Assembly: GCA_030690925.1 (NCBI GenBank)
Contig: JAUYFO010000073.1
Coordinates: forward strand, 1 to 8,067
Source: Candidatus Moraniibacteriota bacterium
GTDB taxonomy: Bacteria > Patescibacteriota > Minisyncoccia > Moranbacterales > UBA1568
Reading direction: 5' to 3'
Length of the DNA stretch: 8,067 nucleotides
The notes beneath the pieces are model-generated. The model did not search any database. It was given only the letters and a program-made list of their open reading frames with translations, and had not been told where the DNA came from. Positions 5,356-8,067 of this stretch are shown here, piece after piece. Each line of letters opens with the position of its first letter. The first letter of the stretch is position 1. The position numbers were made by a program, and so were the translations under genes.

Positions 5356-6600
5356 ATGTTGAAACACGATATATTGAAAAAATCTGATAAAGAAGTACAG
5401 GCGGCAGTCTTAGGCGAAGAGAAACGACAGGAAGAAGGGGTGGAAATGATTGCTTCGGAAAATTATGTCTCCCAGGCGGTATTGGAAGCTCTTGGCACGG
5501 TGCTCACCAACAAGTATTCCGAAGGGTATCCGGGACGACGCTATTATGGAGGACAAGTATTTACCGATGCCGTGGAGATGCTAGCTATCAATCGGGCCAA
5601 GAAATTGTTCGGGGCCGAACACGTCAATGTTCAGCCGCATGCTGGAGCGCCAGCTAATCTGGCTGCTTACGCGGCGATTCTGAATCCTGGTGACACGGTG
5701 CTGGGTATGGACCTGTCTCATGGTGGACACTTGACTCATGGCCATCCACTGACACTGCCAGCCAAGATCTATCGTTTTGTGGGCTACAAAACGGAAGCTG
5801 ATGGTACTATCGATTACAAGAAGTTAGAGGCTCTGGCTAAAAAGGAAAAACCAAAACTAGTGCTAGCCGGATTTTCTTCCTATACGCGGCAACTTGATTA
5901 TGCCAAAATCGCTGCTATCGCCAAGAAGGTGGGCGCCTATGCCATGATGGATATGGCTCATATCGCTGGCTTGGTTGCTGGAAAAGCATTGCCGAACCCT
6001 GTACCGTACTTCGATATTGTTACTACTACGACTCACAAGACGCTTCGTGGTCCTAGAGGCGGTATGATCCTCTGTCGTGAGGCCTTGGCCAAGGCTATCG
6101 ACAGAGCAGTTTTCCCGGGACTCCAGGGTGGTCCACTGATGAATACCATCGCCGCCAAGGCAGTAGCTTTCGGTGAGGCTCTGCGGCCGGAATTCAAGCA
6201 ATATGCCAAGCAGATCCTGAAGAATGCCAAGACTTTGGAAAAGGAAATGAGGAAGCGCGGGGCGCACGTCATGTTTGGTGGTACCGAAAATCATATGATT
6301 GTCGTCGATGTGGTGAAGAGCTATGGTATTGCCGGTAAAGAAGCAGAGCAGTACCTCGATGCCGTCGGTATTACTATCAACAAGAATGTCATTCCTGATG
6401 ATCCACGTGGACCGATGGATCCAAGCGGGGTGCGTATCGGAGTGCCGGCCCTCACCACTCGGGGTATGAAGGCGCCGGAAGTAAAGGTGATTGCTGGGTG
6501 TATCGACGAAGCGCTGCGTTCTGCTGGCAATAGGAAGGTGCTCAAGGATATTGAGAAATCCGTGAGAAAGCTCTGTAAGCAATTCCCAGTTTATCGTTAA
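5356..6600 (+). CDS. glyA: Serine hydroxymethyltransferase with altered PLP phosphate-loop residues
   Basis: GlyA interconverts serine and glycine using PLP and tetrahydrofolate, supplying one-carbon units in the cytoplasm. The 414 residues align along their length with the roughly 417-residue bacterial enzyme. Visible landmarks are MIASENYVS (31-39), SEGYPGRRYYGG (55-66), SHGGHLTHG (121-129), DMAHIAGLVAG with D199 and H202, and TTTTHKTLRGPRGG with the PLP lysine K228. The C-terminal NHMIVVD, TINKN and SGVRIGVPALTTRG blocks are also present. One loop departs from the common HSGSQAN: residues 95-101 read HAGAPAN, replacing both serines (E. coli 97 and 99 by offset from K229) and the glutamine. 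The catalytic lysine, Asp and His are intact, so activity is expected. The start at 5356 has no Shine-Dalgarno. Its position between rmlD and rmlA has no pathway explanation. Confidence 0.96.
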   Translation: MLKHDILKKSDKEVQAAVLGEEKRQEEGVEMIASENYVSQAVLEALGTVLTNKYSEGYPGRRYYGGQVFTDAVEMLAINRAKKLFGAEHVNVQPHAGAPANLAAYAAILNPGDTVLGMDLSHGGHLTHGHPLTLPAKIYRFVGYKTEADGTIDYKKLEALAKKEKPKLVLAGFSSYTRQLDYAKIAAIAKKVGAYAMMDMAHIAGLVAGKALPNPVPYFDIVTTTTHKTLRGPRGGMILCREALAKAIDRAVFPGLQGGPLMNTIAAKAVAFGEALRPEFKQYAKQILKNAKTLEKEMRKRGAHVMFGGTENHMIVVDVVKSYGIAGKEAEQYLDAVGITINKNVIPDDPRGPMDPSGVRIGVPALTTRGMKAPEVKVIAGCIDEALRSAGNRKVLKDIEKSVRKLCKQFPVYR

Positions 6601-6659
6601 TTTCTTAGCATCGAAAAGCTTAGCAGCAAGTGAAGCTAACGAGGCTAAAAGCTCAATTT

Positions 6660-7454
6660 ATGAAAGGTATTATTCTTGCTGGTGGTACCGGGACACGACT
6701 CTTGCCCCTCACCGCCATCACTTCCAAGCAGCTGCTTCCGGTCTATGATCGGCCAATGATTTTCTATCCACTTGATACCCTGATCAAGGCAGGGATTAGA
6801 GATATCCTCATTATCGTTTCGCCGGAGCATTCGGGGAACTTCCTCAACCTTTTGGGATCGATGTTTCAGAAGTTCGGAGTCAACCTTTCCTTCGTGGTCC
6901 AGAAATCCCCACGGGGTTTGGCTGAAGCCTATGTGTTGGCCGAAGATTTTCTCGATGGCCAGCCCTCGGTCTTGGTGCTAGGGGATAATCTCTTCGAAGA
7001 CGATTTCACCGAGGCCATTCAGAGCTTCAAACAGGGTGGTCGTATCTTTGCTAAGCAGGTACCAGATCCGCAGCGCTTTGGTGTGGTGGAATTCGGGAGT
7101 GATTATAAGGTGCTTTCTATCGAAGAAAAACCGGAGCAGCCCAAGGGCACTTTTGCAATTCCGGGTGTGTATATATTTGACAGTGAGGCGGTAAAGGTGG
7201 CCAAGTCACTGATTCCTTCCGCTCGGGGTGAGCTGGAAATCACTGATCTGCAGAAGTATTATCTGGAAAAGCAAACACTCGATGTCCGGGTGATTACGGG
7301 AGCCTGGTTCGATATGGGAACTCACGAGTCACTCTTTGCGGCCGGCTCCTTTGCTCGTGAGAAGGAATTAGGGAAACAGGCTCATCCAATGATCAATGAC
7401 GCTATCGCGGAATTCAATGCGGAATTCAAGAAGATTGTTTCTCTGAAGAAATAG
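6660..7454 (+). CDS. rmlA: Glucose-1-phosphate thymidylyltransferase, short form
   Basis: RmlA joins glucose-1-phosphate and dTTP to give dTDP-glucose and pyrophosphate, the entry step to dTDP-rhamnose. From the ATG at 6660 the protein has 264 residues and opens directly with KGIILAGGTGTRLLPLT, the nucleotide-binding signature. Further family blocks are SKQLLPVYDRPMIFYPL, VQKSPRGLAEAY, LVLGDNLF with the metal-binding Asp, VPDPQRFGVVEF, SIEEKPEQPKG, ELEITDLQKYYL and WFDMGTHESL with the second metal Asp. An in-frame GTG at 6630 would add ten residues before the signature and is not favoured. The protein lacks the extra C-terminal helices of the roughly 290-residue enterobacterial enzyme, as in other short forms. 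It begins 59 bases after glyA and is followed by galU after 31 bases, so it is probably in the same transcript. Confidence 0.95.
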   Translation: MKGIILAGGTGTRLLPLTAITSKQLLPVYDRPMIFYPLDTLIKAGIRDILIIVSPEHSGNFLNLLGSMFQKFGVNLSFVVQKSPRGLAEAYVLAEDFLDGQPSVLVLGDNLFEDDFTEAIQSFKQGGRIFAKQVPDPQRFGVVEFGSDYKVLSIEEKPEQPKGTFAIPGVYIFDSEAVKVAKSLIPSARGELEITDLQKYYLEKQTLDVRVITGAWFDMGTHESLFAAGSFAREKELGKQAHPMINDAIAEFNAEFKKIVSLKK

Positions 7455-7485
7455 CCAGACCATCTCTTTTATCATTCTGTTCTCT

Positions 7486-8067
7486 ATGTCTATGCACAAG
7501 ATCAAGAAAGCGATTCTACCGGTAGCTGGTTTTGGCACCCGCTTCTTACCTGCCACCAAAGCCCAACCCAAAGAGATGCTGCCAGTGGTTGATAAGCCGG
7601 TGGTCCAGTATCTGGTGGAAGAGGCGGTGGCTTCTGGAATTGAGGAAATCATTTTTGTGACCGGTCGTGGCAAGCGCGCCATCGAGGATCACTTTGATGT
7701 TTCCTATGAACTTGAGGATACGTTGGTGGAAAAAAACAAGCACGATCTTCTTGAAACAGTGCAGAAAATCTCCGGCTTGGCCAAGTTCTCCTACGTACGC
7801 CAGCCGATACCACTCGGTGATGGTCACGCGCTATTGCAAGCAGCGCATCTGGTTGATGATGATGAATCCGTTCTGGTGATTTTCGGTGACTGTATCTATG
7901 ATAGCGAGGTGCCAGCTGCCAAGCAGCTGATAGAGGCCTACGAACGTTTTCAGACCCCCATCATCGGTCTTTCGGAAGTGGCACTTGAGGACGTTTCTAA
8001 ATTCGGGGTGATCGGCGGTGAGCAAGTAGATGCAAATAATTGGTTGGTGACCCATATGGTGGAAAAG
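7486..8067 (+). CDS. galU: UTP-glucose-1-phosphate uridylyltransferase, 3' end cut by window edge
   Basis: GalU makes UDP-glucose from UTP and glucose-1-phosphate, a donor for surface glycans. The frame is open from ATG 7486 to the last base, giving 194 residues of an enzyme normally near 290. The N terminus has KKAILPVAGFGTRFLPATKA, followed by QPKEMLPVVDKPVVQYLVEEA, the core GalU signature. FVTGRGKRAIEDHFD, RQPIPLGDGHALLQA and VIFGDCIYDSE follow, with the first Asp of the last motif in the metal position. ATG 7492 is an equally possible start, two codons in. The spacer from rmlA is 31 pyrimidine-rich bases without a ribosome site. GalU and RmlA are distant homologues that share glucose-1-phosphate, which fits a sugar-nucleotide operon. 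The C-terminal third cannot be judged. Confidence 0.94.
   Translation, partial: MSMHKIKKAILPVAGFGTRFLPATKAQPKEMLPVVDKPVVQYLVEEAVASGIEEIIFVTGRGKRAIEDHFDVSYELEDTLVEKNKHDLLETVQKISGLAKFSYVRQPIPLGDGHALLQAAHLVDDDESVLVIFGDCIYDSEVPAAKQLIEAYERFQTPIIGLSEVALEDVSKFGVIGGEQVDANNWLVTHMVEK

Noticed and set aside
5863..6582. 239-codon open frame on the - strand
   Set aside because: It lies wholly inside glyA, has no recognisable motif, and reflects the codon use of the strongly supported + strand gene.
6630..6659. Upstream GTG start for rmlA
   Set aside because: It adds ten unconserved residues before the KGIILAGG signature that normally opens the protein; ATG 6660 fits better.
6601..6659. Repeated CTTAGCA and GCTAA strings between glyA and rmlA
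   Set aside because: They form only short 5-7 base direct or inverted matches without a stable structure; probably chance.
7546..7827. - strand open frame at the right end
   Set aside because: It is a shadow of galU, which is clear on the + strand.
7867..7905. GalU GDC motif as a broken metal site
   Set aside because: The first Asp is kept, and the third position of this motif varies among characterised GalU proteins as far as I recall.

Overview
The window is 8,067 bases of densely packed bacterial sequence with every supported gene on the + strand. It is a nucleotide-sugar locus: dTDP-L-rhamnose synthesis (rmlC, rmlB, rmlD, rmlA) followed by galU for UDP-glucose. The style suggests a Candidate Phyla Radiation (Patescibacteria) genome: very short spacers, almost no Shine-Dalgarno sequences, a PaaX/Cas2-like protein of a type I associate with these bacteria, and divergent compact versions of standard enzymes. 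This placement is an inference from gene content, not a phylogeny.

Layout: 1-534 is rmlC, cut by the left edge; 546-1550 is rmlB; 1560-2222 is a peptidase E-like (S51) protein; 2233-2889 is a UlaG-like metallo-beta-lactamase-fold hydrolase. These four are separated by only 9-11 bases and look like one transcript. Next comes a two-gene module at about 2930-4261: a winged-helix/Cas2-fold (PaaX-like) protein with an N-terminal hydrophobic segment, and a protein with a transglutaminase-like Cys-His-Asp pattern. Each gene is preceded by a nearly perfect 36-38 base palindrome that ends 9-11 bases before the start codon. A possible extended -10 promoter at 4284-4292 then precedes rmlD (4331-5260), followed by glyA (5356-6600), rmlA (6660-7454) and galU (7486 to the right edge, incomplete).

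How the genes work together: RmlA makes dTDP-glucose from glucose-1-phosphate, RmlB dehydrates it, RmlC epimerises it and RmlD reduces it to dTDP-L-rhamnose. GalU draws on the same glucose-1-phosphate pool to make UDP-glucose. The products would feed surface polysaccharide or glycoprotein assembly. The peptidase, hydrolase, regulator-like module and serine hydroxymethyltransferase have no obvious step in that pathway.

The least explained parts are the palindrome-controlled or palindrome-bounded PaaX/Cas2-like plus transglutaminase-like module, and a Cys-Gly insertion (CCGGGCCGGG) inside RmlD. No RNA genes, CRISPR array, insertion sequence or origin was seen. No gene-free stretch exceeds 300 bases.
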